64,000 nt of DNA from Botryosphaeria dothidea (lineage: Eukaryota > Ascomycota > Dothideomycetes > Botryosphaeriales > Botryosphaeriaceae): positions 1,550,001 through 1,614,000 of the forward strand of contig WWBZ02000007.1 of assembly GCA_011503125.2 (NCBI GenBank), given 5' to 3'. The notes beneath the pieces were generated by a model. The model did not search any database. It was given only the letters and a program-made list of their open reading frames with translations, and was not told the DNA's origin. Each line of letters starts with the position of its first letter. The first letter of the stretch is position 1. A program made the position numbers and the translations under genes. Positions 34,124 through 44,500 of this stretch are shown here, in pieces.

Positions 34124-35687
34124 ATGACCGAGGAGACCCACGCTTCAATGGCGACGTCGACGGCACCACCCCCCGCCCCGGCGGGCCCGCCACCCAAGAA
34201 GGGCAAGAACAAGAAGGGAGCTGACCCGCGAGATGCTTCGGAGCAGATTGCCGCCAAGATAGCCCAGCTTGAGCAGGATGCCGCTGGAGAAAAAGACCAG
34301 GATGTCGAGATCGAGCGCGAGGTCAAGAAGGCGAACCGCGAGCTGTCGCAACTGCTGTCGCAATTCGAGTCGCCCATGAAAAAGGTCGAAGAGGTGCGGA
34401 AGAGGTACTCCGCTCTGTTTGCTGACATGAAGCGGGCCGAGCGCGAGCACGTCAAGGCGAAGAAGCGCGCCGATCAGCTGCAGAAGGAGAAGGACTCAGG
34501 CAAGACCGACTTGAATAAGATGACTACCCTGAAGGAGCGTCTGGAGAAGATGTCGCGCGATCTCACCAAGGAGAACAAGAAGCTCAAGGTACGCTTCAGC
34601 GCAAATGGGCTTTTTCAAACCCGACTTCAAGTGCTGATTGTTGTCTGTTTGCTAGGAGGAGAACGTACAGCGCGAAGCCACCGAGTCCCGCCACCGCGAA
34701 GAATTACACCAACGCCTCGAACGCATGATACTCGATGTCGAGGATGTCATCAGCTCCAAGGAGAATCCAGAACCGCAGCAGGTGGATACAGATCTGGATA
34801 GGTTGTATGTGGCACCTAGCACCTGCCTCGGCGTGCAAATGATTAATACGACATTTTTAGATTCGAGGAAAAGTTCAAATCATTCTTGGACCAATGGGAA
34901 TGTCGAGAGAAGCAGTTCAAATCTCTGCTGCGCGTCAAGGAGCTCGAAATCCTCTACCATCAAGCCAAGCTCGACCAGCAACGCAAAGCACAGGAAGTCG
35001 AGTCGTCCAAGTCCAACCAGTTAACTCGCCAAGTCACAACATTTTCGCAAACGGAAGCTGAGCTGCGCAGTCAATTGAATATTTATGTGGAGAAATTTAA
35101 ACAGGTGAGTTTGCATATGTCTCGCCTACTGGTCTGGCCGCTGTTCACTTTCTTTCTTGTAGATTACGAGATTGACGGATCCCCAGGTTGAGGACACGCT
35201 CAACAATTCTAACGACCTCTTCCTGACCTTTCGACGCGAGATGGAAGAAATGTCGAAGAAGACCAAGCGCCTGGAAAAGGAAAATCTTGTGCTCACACGC
35301 AAGCAAGAGGCGACCAACAAGAACATTCTCGAGATGGCCGAAGAACGAACGCGCACGCAACAAGAGATGGAGAAGCTACGCCGAAAGAACGAGAACCTCG
35401 AGAAGCTCTGCCGCGGCATGCAGGCCCAAGGTCGCGGCCAGGTGCCGCCGCACGAACTCGATCCCGACGACGAAGGCACCGAGAGCGAGTACCTGGACGA
35501 TGACGAGTACGACGAAGAGGGCAGCGAGGAATACGATGAGGACACGGAAGAGGAGGCGATTGACGTGCGCCCTGGCCCGGAACAAGCAAAGGTATACGGT
35601 CCTCCACCTCCGCCGCCGCAGCCAATGGTCAATGGAAAAGTCAACGGAAAGGTGAACGGACAGGTCAACGGAGTCAGGAAGTCATGA
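34124..35687 (+). CDS. Taxilin family coiled-coil protein
   Basis: Fungal taxilin. Animal taxilins bind syntaxins and act in vesicle traffic; the role in fungi is poorly defined. Four exons: 34124-34588, 34656-34801, 34861-35104 and 35163-35687, 459 aa, all joined in frame across introns of 58-67 nt. A Pro/Lys-rich N-terminus (PPPKKGKNKKG) is followed by a nearly continuous coiled coil from about residue 35 to 370. It carries family signatures such as LCRELQ-like positions (here KLCRGMQAQGR near the end), FxxKFKSFLDQW, REKQFKSLLRVKELEI and LYVEKF-like NIYVEKFKQ. The C-terminus is acidic (DDDEYDEEGSEEYDEDTEEE), then a poly-Pro stretch and four repeats of VNGKVNG type. The start at 34124 is the first ATG; a second at 34148 would remove eight residues. 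Confidence 0.9.
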
Positions 35688-36099
35688 GGGGTTTGTGCTT
35701 GCTGTACGCTAGGTCTGGGTTGTTGGGTACAAGATGCACTATACATTATCAAGAGTTCTGCGTGTGCTGATGCGGTTGTGATGGAAGGCGAGATCTGCAG
35801 AGAGCCGCGGTTTGTCGACGCAAATTGATGTCACGTGTGACGTGCATCCAGGGTCTGACCTCGGACTTGGCGTTTCCCCGCAAGAGAAGGCGATCCGGAC
35901 GTACCACAGCCGATAGCCCCGGTCACCTTTTTCATACAACATGCATGCTCCAGCTATGCGTCCGCTGACTTTGAGCAGACCTCCGCTTGACGGCCCTCTT
36001 CCACATAAACCTCATTGAGCACCCCTTTGACCGATTGAGCCCGCTGTCTCTCCAGCAATCCTGCAACCTGACCGCCTACAGCTCCCCAACCCGCCCACT
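35688..36099. other. Intergenic region, promoter of the nitronate monooxygenase-like gene
   Basis: 412 bp between two plus-strand genes. No specific element can be supported beyond ordinary pyrimidine-rich sequence close to the start codon. Confidence 0.5.
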
Positions 36100-37146
36100 A
36101 TGGCACCGCCTACGCTCCAGACGCCACTGTGCAAGCTCCTCGGGATCCAGTACCCCATAATCCTCGCCGGCATGGCACGTACCTCTGGAGGGCCCCTCGC
36201 CGCCGCCGTATCCAACGCGGGTGGCCTCGGCGTGATCGGCGGCCTGGGCTACACTCCGGAACAGCTCCAATCCATCATCGATGAAATCAAAGCAAACCTA
36301 CGCGACCCCTCCCTACCCTTCGGCGTGGACCTGGCATTACCGCAGGTCGGCGGCTCGGCGCGCAAGACCAACCATGACTACACGCACGGGCAACTGGACG
36401 CGCTCGTCGACGTGACGATCCGCAACGGGGCGAAGCTATTCGTGAGCGCGGTCGGCGTGCCGCCACGGCACGTCATCGAGCGCCTGCACGCGGCGGGCAT
36501 CCTGGTCATGAACATGGTCGGCGCGCCCAAGCACGCCATCAAGGCCCTCGACGCCGGCGTCGACGTCGTGTGCGCGCAGGGCGGCGAGGGCGGCGGGCAC
36601 ACGGGCGACATCGCCAACAGCATCCTCATCCCGGCCGTCGTCGACGTCGCCAAGAAGTACAAATCCCCGCTGACGGGCCAGCCGGCCATGGTGGTCGCCG
36701 CCGGCGGCATCTACGACGGCAGGGGCCTGGCGAGCAGCTTGATGCAGGGCGCGCAGGGCGTCTGGGTCGGCACGCGCTTCGTCGCCAGCGAGGAGGCCGG
36801 CTGCTCCAAGCTGCACAAGGAGGCCGTCGTCGAGGCCGACTTCACCGACACCCTGCGCACCCTCGTCATCAGCGGCCGTCCTCTGCGCGTCAAGCTCAAC
36901 GACTACGTCAAGGAGTGGGAGGCACATCCTGAGAAGATCAAGGAGCTGACGGATAAGGGCATCGTGCCTTTCGCTAAGGATATGGATGACGGTAAGGACG
37001 TAGATATACCCTTCTTGATGGGCCAGGTCGCGGGCGTTATTAGAGATGTCAAGCCGGCACGGCAGATCGTGGAGGAGATGGTACAGGAGGCCGTGGATAT
37101 GCTGAGACTGGGCCAGAGTTATGTGGGGGCACAGAGTAAGTTGTGA
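36100..37146 (+). CDS. Nitronate monooxygenase / 2-nitropropane dioxygenase family protein
   Basis: FMN-dependent TIM-barrel oxidoreductase. Characterised fungal relatives oxidise alkyl nitronates such as the plant and microbial toxin propionate 3-nitronate; the exact substrate here is not known. Single exon, 348 aa, normal length. Family marks: N-terminal LLGIQYPIILAGMA, the glycine-rich SNAGGLGVIGG, and the CAQGGEGGGHTGD motif containing the catalytic-type His at residue 167. The FMN phosphate-binding segment is VVAAGGIYDGRGLASSLMQG, followed by GVWVGTRFVASEEAGC. There is no signal peptide or peroxisomal signal: the C-terminus is QSKL, which resembles but does not match the standard SKL rule only because it ends exactly in S-K-L, so a PTS1 is in fact possible. 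The gene is convergent with SEC59. Confidence 0.9.
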   Translation: MAPPTLQTPLCKLLGIQYPIILAGMARTSGGPLAAAVSNAGGLGVIGGLGYTPEQLQSIIDEIKANLRDPSLPFGVDLALPQVGGSARKTNHDYTHGQLDALVDVTIRNGAKLFVSAVGVPPRHVIERLHAAGILVMNMVGAPKHAIKALDAGVDVVCAQGGEGGGHTGDIANSILIPAVVDVAKKYKSPLTGQPAMVVAAGGIYDGRGLASSLMQGAQGVWVGTRFVASEEAGCSKLHKEAVVEADFTDTLRTLVISGRPLRVKLNDYVKEWEAHPEKIKELTDKGIVPFAKDMDDGKDVDIPFLMGQVAGVIRDVKPARQIVEEMVQEAVDMLRLGQSYVGAQSKL

Positions 37147-37542
37147 GGTCTGTTTTGCCAGTGCTGTTTGTCACGACTCGTGACGATTTTTTGATTATTC
37201 AAGGACATTTGGTTGGACTGGAAGCTGGTGGGAAGAAGTAACGGCACGGCATTCAATCAGCTTGAATGAGCATCACGGTGTAAGGTTCTGCAGCGGAATT
37301 ACGTTTTTATATGGATCTTTACTCAGGGTTAGGGTACATACGTAAAAGGCAAGAAGTCCGAAATAGATCACCGATCATATTATAGGTGCCAACATGATGT
37401 CCCGTTAATGCCTTTCTATGCCTAGTAACGTCCAAACATCAACCCCGGCGCTCGAGGCAGAAATCATGGTGAGAAGAAAAATAGAATATCTATACAACAC
37501 TACATAAGCTATCTCATTTAAGCTCATAAATATCACTCCTGA
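37147..37542. other. Convergent 3' region
   Basis: 396 bp between the stop codons of the nitronate monooxygenase-like gene and SEC59, moderately AT-rich, presumably holding both 3' UTRs. No other feature is seen. Confidence 0.5.
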
Positions 37543-40500
37543 CTAAACCCCCAGCCCTCTAACCACCAACCACAACACCACCGGCACAACCACATTGTCA
37601 TTCCCGCCGGTCAGCACCGCCTCCATAAAACTCGCCGCCACACCCGCCACCGCCGCCTTCACCACATCCGCCCCCCTCACCAGCCGCAGAACCTCTCCAG
37701 CGCCCGGTACGAGCGCCTCCGCTCCATCGCCGACGGTACCGCCAACGCCATCCCACTGGCCCAGCCTCAACCACGCCTTCCCGAACACCAGCCCGACCGC
37801 CACCGCTCCCGCGAACGCCACGCTGCCCTCGAGACTCTTCCCGCCGAGCCAGGGCCACTTCCTGCGACCCCAGCGACGGCCGATCAGCGAGGCCGCGGCA
37901 TCACCCATGCCGACGCAAACCACGCCGGCGACCATGCTGACGTCGCGAGGACCGTGGATCTCCCATCCCAGCCATGGCTTGTCGTCGCTGGTACGCGGCG
38001 TGTCTGCAAGGCTGAGCCACAGGGGGATGGCGCAGCCGATGAGGAGGAAGATGTGGCTGACGACGACGGGGCCCCTGAGGTCGCGGCCATCGACGTAGGG
38101 GGTGAGGAAGTAAGCGAGGGGCTTCGAGAGCGGGGGCAGCTGGGCCGCGCGGATGAGGTCGAGCAGGCAGAAGACGGAGAGGACGAGGGCAAGGGTGAGG
38201 GCGATGAAGCAGGGGTCGACGAAGATGGTCGGGAGCAGCATGGCGACCATCATGCCGTGGAAGACCTTGCGGCGCGTGTCGACCTCGACGGTCGTCGAGA
38301 GCGAGAGCACCGTCGCCATGCCGAGGATCAGGATGAGGACCCAGTAGCCGGTTATCGCAAGGCGGGTGTTGGCGGGGCCGCCGAGGATGATGTGCCGAAC
38401 AAATTCGGCACGGCTGAGGTTGGCCAGATCGCCGGTCGAAAAGTCTGGGAGTAAAGGAAGAGCAACCCAGCTATCAAGGCCCCAGTCAAATATCCAGAAG
38501 CGGACGTCGCGAATATTGCCCAAAAGATAACCGATTGCCCAACCGAAAGGCTCTTGGCCGCTCAGAGCATATTTTCCGATATACATCCTGATCGGTACAA
38601 GAACTAGGAGAACCATAGCCACGTAGGTATATCCAGCATACAGCCACCGCCTGAGGGCTGCCTGGGTTGGTGTAAGCGCAAGGAATGACTGCGCGTATGA
38701 CTGCTTTCTGCGCTTGGTTCTAATTGCGGTAGCGCGCGTTGTGTCTTTGCGAGTGTCAACGGTGGACAGGGTGTGTCTCCTTGCTCTGCGGTCCACCAAA
38801 GAGCTAGATTGCTTGGAAGGCAAAAGGGCGTCCCGGAAGGCTTCATATGCTAGTCGAGTGCCAGCCGATGCTGCGCGGCCAATCGTTCCTGGTGCAGATT
38901 CAACAGGCTTGAGTCTGAGATCGTCCGAAAGATGACCGGGGAAGGCATCTTCATCAGCGTCGCTTTCCGAGGAAGCCCGTCCTGTTCTGCTCACAGACCG
39001 TGATAGATTTGAGCGAAGACCAGCGTTCAAAATATCCAAGAAAGTCTGCTGGGCCTTAATGATACGGCCAGCGCGCCTGAACCTCCATTTCGGTATCCGC
39101 GCTAGCGCGACATTCCACCGCAAAGTGTGGCCGCAGAAAAGGAACAATGAGACTCCACCCATCCAGAGAATGGACTTCAAAATTGTCATCTGCGGACTTG
39201 TCGAGAATAGGAGAAGATCGATGAGGGATACGGATAGCAGATGCAACTCAGCCGGGAGAAGGCTGGTTGTAGTGAGATGATAGAGTGGTGGAAGAAGCGC
39301 TTGGTGAAGCGCAAACAAGGATGCGATAGTCTCTGAATCGAGCCGATCCGCTGGTGCCTTGAGTAGATAAGGTTTTGCCGCGGTGATTTTCGAGGGTATA
39401 TCCGTATGCTCCGATATTATAAGAGGAATAAGTGAAACGAACCAATGCTCCATGCTGTAGCCAGCGCCGCGACCATACGAAGGAATAAGCAGCGGCGGAA
39501 GAGCTGACGCTGCAAGAACAATATTGGGCAGGAGAAGCTTCTCCATGAAGGGGTATAGTGACAAAGAAACAAGAATTGGTACTGCCGCCGGGTACAGCAA
39601 TGGGGCCGGGTCGAAGGCAGCGGGAACATGTATACGACTCCCGAATTTCGGACGTCCGTCTTTTGAACTCGTCCGCGGGAACAGAAGAAGCCGTAGAGGA
39701 TAGAGCAAGATGAGCAGTGCGTAGACGGCGATGTACGCGACCAGCTCTGCTGGATCCAACGTTAGCATTTCTCCTTCCAAGAAATCATTGATTGGAGCCC
39801 TACCTCTGCTCCACGCATCCAAACTCTTCATCACCACTGCCCCACCCAGCACCACTACGCCAATAACCCCCAGAAGCGCGACCTCGCAACCCCTTCTCAA
39901 CAGCTCCGCCCTCCTCCTCTTCGCATACCTCTCCCTCTCCCTCTTCACCTCTTCATCCACTTCTACATCCCCTGCCTTGTCTCCTTCCCTCCTTCTCCTC
40001 GGCCCCTCCTGGAAATAGTAGTAGCCGTCGGCACCCAGCCTCCTCCCTTCCTCCTCCAACATGTTCGGCGTCAAGATGCCCGAATCGCTCGCCGCATCAT
40101 TGCTCCTCACTCTGCGCAATCCCTTGTGCGGCCTCAGGGGCGGCGCTGGCAGCGCCTTCACGAAACTGTACCCCTCATCGTCGGCCTCGGTTCCGCTCTC
40201 GCTCATGCTGCGCGACGGCGTCGGCGCCGTTGCTGGCGCGGCCAGGGGAGTGCGCGCGTACCCCAAGGAGGCCTGGACGGCATTGTTCTCGTTGTCCGAG
40301 GAGTGGGAGGAGCTCCACTCGGGAGATGCTGAAGAGCTCTGCTGGTTCTGGGACTCGGACGGGTTGAAGGGGCGCGATTGGCGGCGGTGGTAGGGATGCG
40401 GCGAGCGGTTCAAGAAGCGGAGGGCATCCGGTGCGCCGTTGAGCTGCGCATCATTGGCAGCGGCGGGTGAGAGGGTGGTGGCATCGTGGGAGGTCTTTGC

Positions 40501-40602
40501 GACGGGCGGAGGTCGGTGGTCCTCGGCGGTGGGAGATGACGACGACAGCGGCAGCGTCGAAGTGGGAGGCTCAGGTGGCTCGTCGGTGTCGATAGAAATC
40601 AT
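37543..40602 (-). CDS. SEC59: Dolichol kinase Sec59
   Basis: CTP-dependent kinase making dolichyl phosphate, the lipid carrier for N-glycosylation, O-mannosylation and GPI anchors, in the ER membrane. Single exon of 1019 aa. The C-terminal half has many membrane helices and the family's CTP-binding region: RKVFHGMMVAMLLPTIFVDP, then VVSHIFLLIGCAIPLWL, then VGMGDAAASLIGRRWGRRKW and GKSLEGSVAF (about residues 790-950). Yeast Sec59 has 519 aa. The excess is mainly an N-terminal 230-residue disordered Ser/Pro/Asp-rich extension before the first hydrophobic helix (EVALLGVIGVVVLGGAVVM). No intron is needed. The start at 40602 is the first ATG; a shorter start within the disordered part cannot be ruled out. 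Confidence 0.93.
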   Translation of the reverse strand: MISIDTDEPPEPPTSTLPLSSSSPTAEDHRPPPVAKTSHDATTLSPAAANDAQLNGAPDALRFLNRSPHPYHRRQSRPFNPSESQNQQSSSASPEWSSSHSSDNENNAVQASLGYARTPLAAPATAPTPSRSMSESGTEADDEGYSFVKALPAPPLRPHKGLRRVRSNDAASDSGILTPNMLEEEGRRLGADGYYYFQEGPRRRREGDKAGDVEVDEEVKRERERYAKRRRAELLRRGCEVALLGVIGVVVLGGAVVMKSLDAWSRGRAPINDFLEGEMLTLDPAELVAYIAVYALLILLYPLRLLLFPRTSSKDGRPKFGSRIHVPAAFDPAPLLYPAAVPILVSLSLYPFMEKLLLPNIVLAASALPPLLIPSYGRGAGYSMEHWFVSLIPLIISEHTDIPSKITAAKPYLLKAPADRLDSETIASLFALHQALLPPLYHLTTTSLLPAELHLLSVSLIDLLLFSTSPQMTILKSILWMGGVSLFLFCGHTLRWNVALARIPKWRFRRAGRIIKAQQTFLDILNAGLRSNLSRSVSRTGRASSESDADEDAFPGHLSDDLRLKPVESAPGTIGRAASAGTRLAYEAFRDALLPSKQSSSLVDRRARRHTLSTVDTRKDTTRATAIRTKRRKQSYAQSFLALTPTQAALRRWLYAGYTYVAMVLLVLVPIRMYIGKYALSGQEPFGWAIGYLLGNIRDVRFWIFDWGLDSWVALPLLPDFSTGDLANLSRAEFVRHIILGGPANTRLAITGYWVLILILGMATVLSLSTTVEVDTRRKVFHGMMVAMLLPTIFVDPCFIALTLALVLSVFCLLDLIRAAQLPPLSKPLAYFLTPYVDGRDLRGPVVVSHIFLLIGCAIPLWLSLADTPRTSDDKPWLGWEIHGPRDVSMVAGVVCVGMGDAAASLIGRRWGRRKWPWLGGKSLEGSVAFAGAVAVGLVFGKAWLRLGQWDGVGGTVGDGAEALVPGAGEVLRLVRGADVVKAAVAGVAASFMEAVLTGGNDNVVVPVVLWLVVRGLGV

Positions 40603-41217
40603 GTCGTTGGTGGTGCAGGAAGATCAAACGAGCGAATCATGACACATGGCCGCGCATTAGATTTGAGGGTGTTTGTGGAAGGGGATGGCGAACACGGAGA
40701 GTCTGGAGACGTGGTTCCATTCTTCTGATTCACATGTCACAGCCCTGAGCGTTGAGCGGTGCCGTTGGGGGCGCAGGCCGCCAGCGACGTCAGCGCGAGG
40801 CAATGCCCCGTTGCCGGAGAAGAGCAGCCCAAATGCGCGGCCTTCAGCCCTGCAGCTTGCGCATTGTCGCCATTGTGATGCTCCCGCGCCTTCGCTGTGG
40901 CTGCGCATCCCCGAATTGACTGCGGTTGACGTCAGTCTCCGCCTCCCTTTAAAGCATCCCGACTCGCGCGCGCCAAGCTCTGCGTCACCACCATCGCAAT
41001 CTGTGCGAAATCACGACAACCTTTCACAGTTGACCATGTAAATACATTCATTTCGAGACCTTTGTCGTTTGGATTCGAAATACTCATCCGGAACCTGACA
41101 GCTCCATCCGGCTTGTGCCGTGTGTGCCGTCTACCATCAGCCTACCCATGCATAACCGGCCATATATATCCCGCCCGTAATAACAATCCAAATGGCGCCA
41201 CCCAATGCGAGTATTGT
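40603..41217. other. Intergenic region between APE2 and SEC59
   Basis: 615 bp between two minus-strand genes, containing the SEC59 promoter and the aminopeptidase 3' UTR. No further element is supported. Confidence 0.5.
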
Positions 41218-44159
41218 TTACAAGTATCCGTGCTCCTTGAGGAAAGCTTGCACGTCGGAGCTATCCCGCGAGATCCAGTTGGACTTGGCTCGGATCGCAT
41301 CCAGCGCCTGAGCCAGGCTCTGGTCGAAGCCCTTGGTGCTGCGCTTGCCGAAGAACTCCTCGATGCGTTCCATGTGCTCCTTGCGCGTGAAGCTGGACGT
41401 ACAAATCGACACGACAGTACCCAACATCGTCAGGCCAGGAGGCAGCTTCTTCTCTAATTCCTCCCAGTGCTCCGTCATCCACTTCCAGAGAGCTTCAATA
41501 CCCTCTCTGTGCGTACGCAGTCCACCAAGAGGCAGGTAGATGTCCTGACCCTTGACCTCGTCACTAAGCGGAAGAGCCAGCGTCCTTTGGATCAACTCCG
41601 GCTGCTTGGCGCGCCCAATCGCACGCAAGGCCGTGTTGCGCTCGTCGCTAGTCTTTGCCGTGCGGTACTCGTTCAATACGGCATCATACTCCGCAGCTCC
41701 GCCATACGTCAGAACAATTCCATACACGCTGGCACGGATGTTCGGGTGGATCGCTGTCTTGTCACCCTTCTTGAACTTCTCGAACATGTCGAACGCAGCC
41801 TTCTTTACTGCCTCGTCACCCGACAGACCGGCAGCGCCGAAGAGCAAAGACTTGAACTGCTGCTCAATGTGACCGTCACTGTCCTTGAACTCCCAGCCAA
41901 GCTCATGGGCCTTGTCATTGACGAGCTTCAGCTGGAACTTCTTGAGCGCATTCCTGACCATGTCATCCTCAAAGATCCACGCCGAGCGGAGAGAGCCCAC
42001 ACGAGCAGTAAGCTCATCCCACACGACGAACTCTGGCTCAGACTTGAAACCCTCAAGCAGGGAGAGAAGGCCAGAAGTCTTCTGGTAGCCAGAGGCGGCC
42101 AAGGCACCTGCATCAGCAATCATGCCGGCGCGGTCCTCGACAGAGAGGAGACCCTTCTTGGCAGCTTCTCCAAGCTTCTGAAGACGCTCAGGAGAGTAGG
42201 AGGTCCTATAGATACCGGAGTGGTCGGCGTTGACCTTGAAGAAGTCAAGATCATTAACCTTAAAGTCTGCTTCCCGAGACGTTAAAGTGACATCTTCGTT
42301 GATTCCCTCCGAGGTGCGAAGGCCAAGGAATACGGGGTAAAGGACTTTGTCTTCCTCAGGCTTGACATCCGCCGTACGCAAGAACCTGTTCTGCTTGACG
42401 TGGATAGAACCAGATTCGGGCTTTTCAGTAACTGTAACGACAGGAAAGCCGACGTTCTTCGTCCAGATATCCATGACCTTCTCAACATCCTTGCCACTAG
42501 CATCACTCAAAGCCGCCCAGAGGTCACCAGTCTGGGTGTTGCCGTAAGCATGCTTCTTGAGGTAACGGCGGATTCCTTCCATAAAAGTTTCTTCGCCCAA
42601 GTACTTGGAAATCATGCGTAGAACGCAAGATCCCTTGGAGTAGGAGATGGCATCGAAGATCTGGTTAATCTCATCGGCGCGCTTGACAGGAACCTCAATA
42701 GGATGGCTGGACCTCAGAGAATCGAGGGACAGAGCGCTCTGCAGGTTGTCGGTAACGTAGCCCTGCCAGACCTTCCACTCGGGGTAGAAGGCGTTGCACG
42801 AGTACCACGACATCCAGGTGGCAAAGCCCTCGTTCAACCAGAGGCCATCCCAGAAGTCCATAGTCACAAGGTTACCGAACCACTGATGAGCCAACTCGTG
42901 CTGGACAACCTCGGCAACACGCTGCTTGGTAGAGGCACCGCTAGTCTTCTCGTCGAAGAGCAGATCAACGACACGGTAGGTAACGAGGCCCCAGTTCTCC
43001 ATGGCACCAGCACTGAAGTCGGGAATAGCCACCATGTCCATCTTCGGGAGCGGGAACTTGCTATCGAACTTCTTCTCGTAGAAGTCAAGGGTCTTGGCGG
43101 CAAGGTCCAAGGAGAACTTGCCGTGGTTAATGTCCCTATCCGGAGTCGCGAAGACTCTCACAGGGACACGGAAGTCATTGGTCTCAATGACATTGAGCTC
43201 TCCGACTATGAAGGCCAGAAGGTATGTGGACATCAATGGGGTCTTGCGGAAAGTGACGGCCTTCTTCTTACCGCCAGTGATCTGGGAATCCACCTCCTTC
43301 TCCGAAACAGCGTCCATGTTGCTCAAGCAAGTGAGCTCCTTGTCGGCGACGAGCGTGATGGTGAACTCAGCCTTGAGAGCAGGCTCGTCAAAGCAAGGGA
43401 ATGCTCTCCTAGCATCGGTGGGCTCCATCTGAGTGGTGGCCAGGTACTTCGTCGAACCATCAGCACTATTGTATGACGACCGGTAGAAACCGGCCATGTT
43501 GTTGTTCAGCACACCAGTGAAGGTCTGAACGAGCTGGGCCTTGCTGCCGGCGGGGATTGTATCCTTGAAGGAGATCTTGGTTGTTTGGGTATCTTCATTG
43601 TAGGAAAGGTCGGGGCTGGAGGCGATGACGGAGTCGCCAGACTTGACGGTGGTCGAGTGGAGCTTAAGGTCGAGGGTGTTCAGGGAGATGGAGTTGGTAT
43701 CTTCGACAACGTCAAGGCTGGGCGCGAGGGTTAATAGGCTGTGGGATCGTGGGAGCAGATGAAGGACACGTACTCAATTACAACCTTGCCCTCGTACGTG
43801 AAGTCGCCGTCCAGCTTGGGCTCGAGCGTGAGGTCATAGTGGACGGGCTTGACGTTCTTGGGCAGGACCTCTCTACCCTTCGTGACGTCGATGGAGCTGG
43901 AGGCATCGGCCTCGTGGCCGAAATGCTTACACATGTTGAGAGCTCTGCGATGTGAACAGTACCGGACGAAGCGGGGGAATGGTTTGGTGGTGTTCCTGGA
44001 GGAGGGGTAGCGGGACTGGACGGTGGGGTTGATGTAGTAGCTCCGAGCGGCAACAGCCTGTGCTGCTGTTTGGGGCTGGAAGCTGCCGCCGTAGGTCAGG
44101 CGGGCCCGCGGCGGGCAGAACCGCGCAAACGGTAGCACACCACGACCGGATGTGATCAT
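41218..44159 (-). CDS. APE2: M1 zinc aminopeptidase (Ape2/Aap1, puromycin-sensitive type)
   Basis: Removes N-terminal residues from peptides in the cytosol and probably mitochondria. Two exons, 43774-44159 and 41218-43717, with a 56 nt intron (GTACGT...GCCCAG); the junction restores VVIDLDVVEDT. Length is 961 aa from the ATG at 44159, or 886 aa from a second in-frame ATG at 43934 that begins [10 protein letters not shown]. Catalytic parts: substrate motif GAMENWG (about residue 365), zinc motif [13 protein letters not shown] (about 401) and WLNEGFATW, followed by the ERAP1-like C-terminal domain. The extra 75 residues of the long form contain no Asp or Glu and many Arg, like a matrix presequence, while the short form fits the usual cytosolic enzyme of about 880 aa. 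The gene is transcribed toward SEC59. Confidence 0.95.
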
Positions 44160-44347
44160 TTACACCGCTTTTGAGATAGCGGTAAGACTTAGATCAGATC
44201 GGAGGAGCAAGTTGGCGATGAGATGCTGCAAAGCCGGGCCTGGGATGGAAGGTGCCCTTGCAGCCGTCGCCGGTCATGCGTGCGCACGTCCCACGACTGG
44301 TGCGTTTTTCGCGCTTCGCCCGCCAACTGCAGGTTTTTCTCCTCCAC

Positions 44348-44500
44348 CTACAAACGAACCGCCATCTGCCGCATCTCACGCCTCGTCAGCTTCTGCTCAA
44401 TGTACAGCGAGGATTGAGGTGTCAGGTGTTGCAGATCTCGGTTCCGCAAGCCAGTCCTCTCAGCCGCCGTTCTTCGATACAGTGGCTGGTGTTCTGACAT
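44348..44500 (-). CDS. Small 50-codon ORF upstream of the aminopeptidase, open beyond its TAG
   Basis: Unrecognised. ATG at 44500, TAG at 44348-44350, 50 residues with natural, charged, helix-prone composition (starts MSEHQPLYRR, contains YIEQKLTRREMRQMAVRL). The same frame stays open past the TAG for another 52 codons to a TAA at 44189, again protein-like (VEEKNLQLAGEARKTH, WDVRTHDRRRLQ). The two parts may thus be one protein of about 103 residues broken by a single nonsense codon, or a stop that is read through. It is on the same strand as the aminopeptidase and ends 29 nt before that gene's first ATG, so it could also be a uORF. A 58 nt intron that would remove the TAG (44348-44405, GTACAT...TTGTAG) shifts the frame and gives a less credible product. 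Confidence 0.4.
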   Translation of the reverse strand: MSEHQPLYRRTAAERTGLRNRDLQHLTPQSSLYIEQKLTRREMRQMAVRL

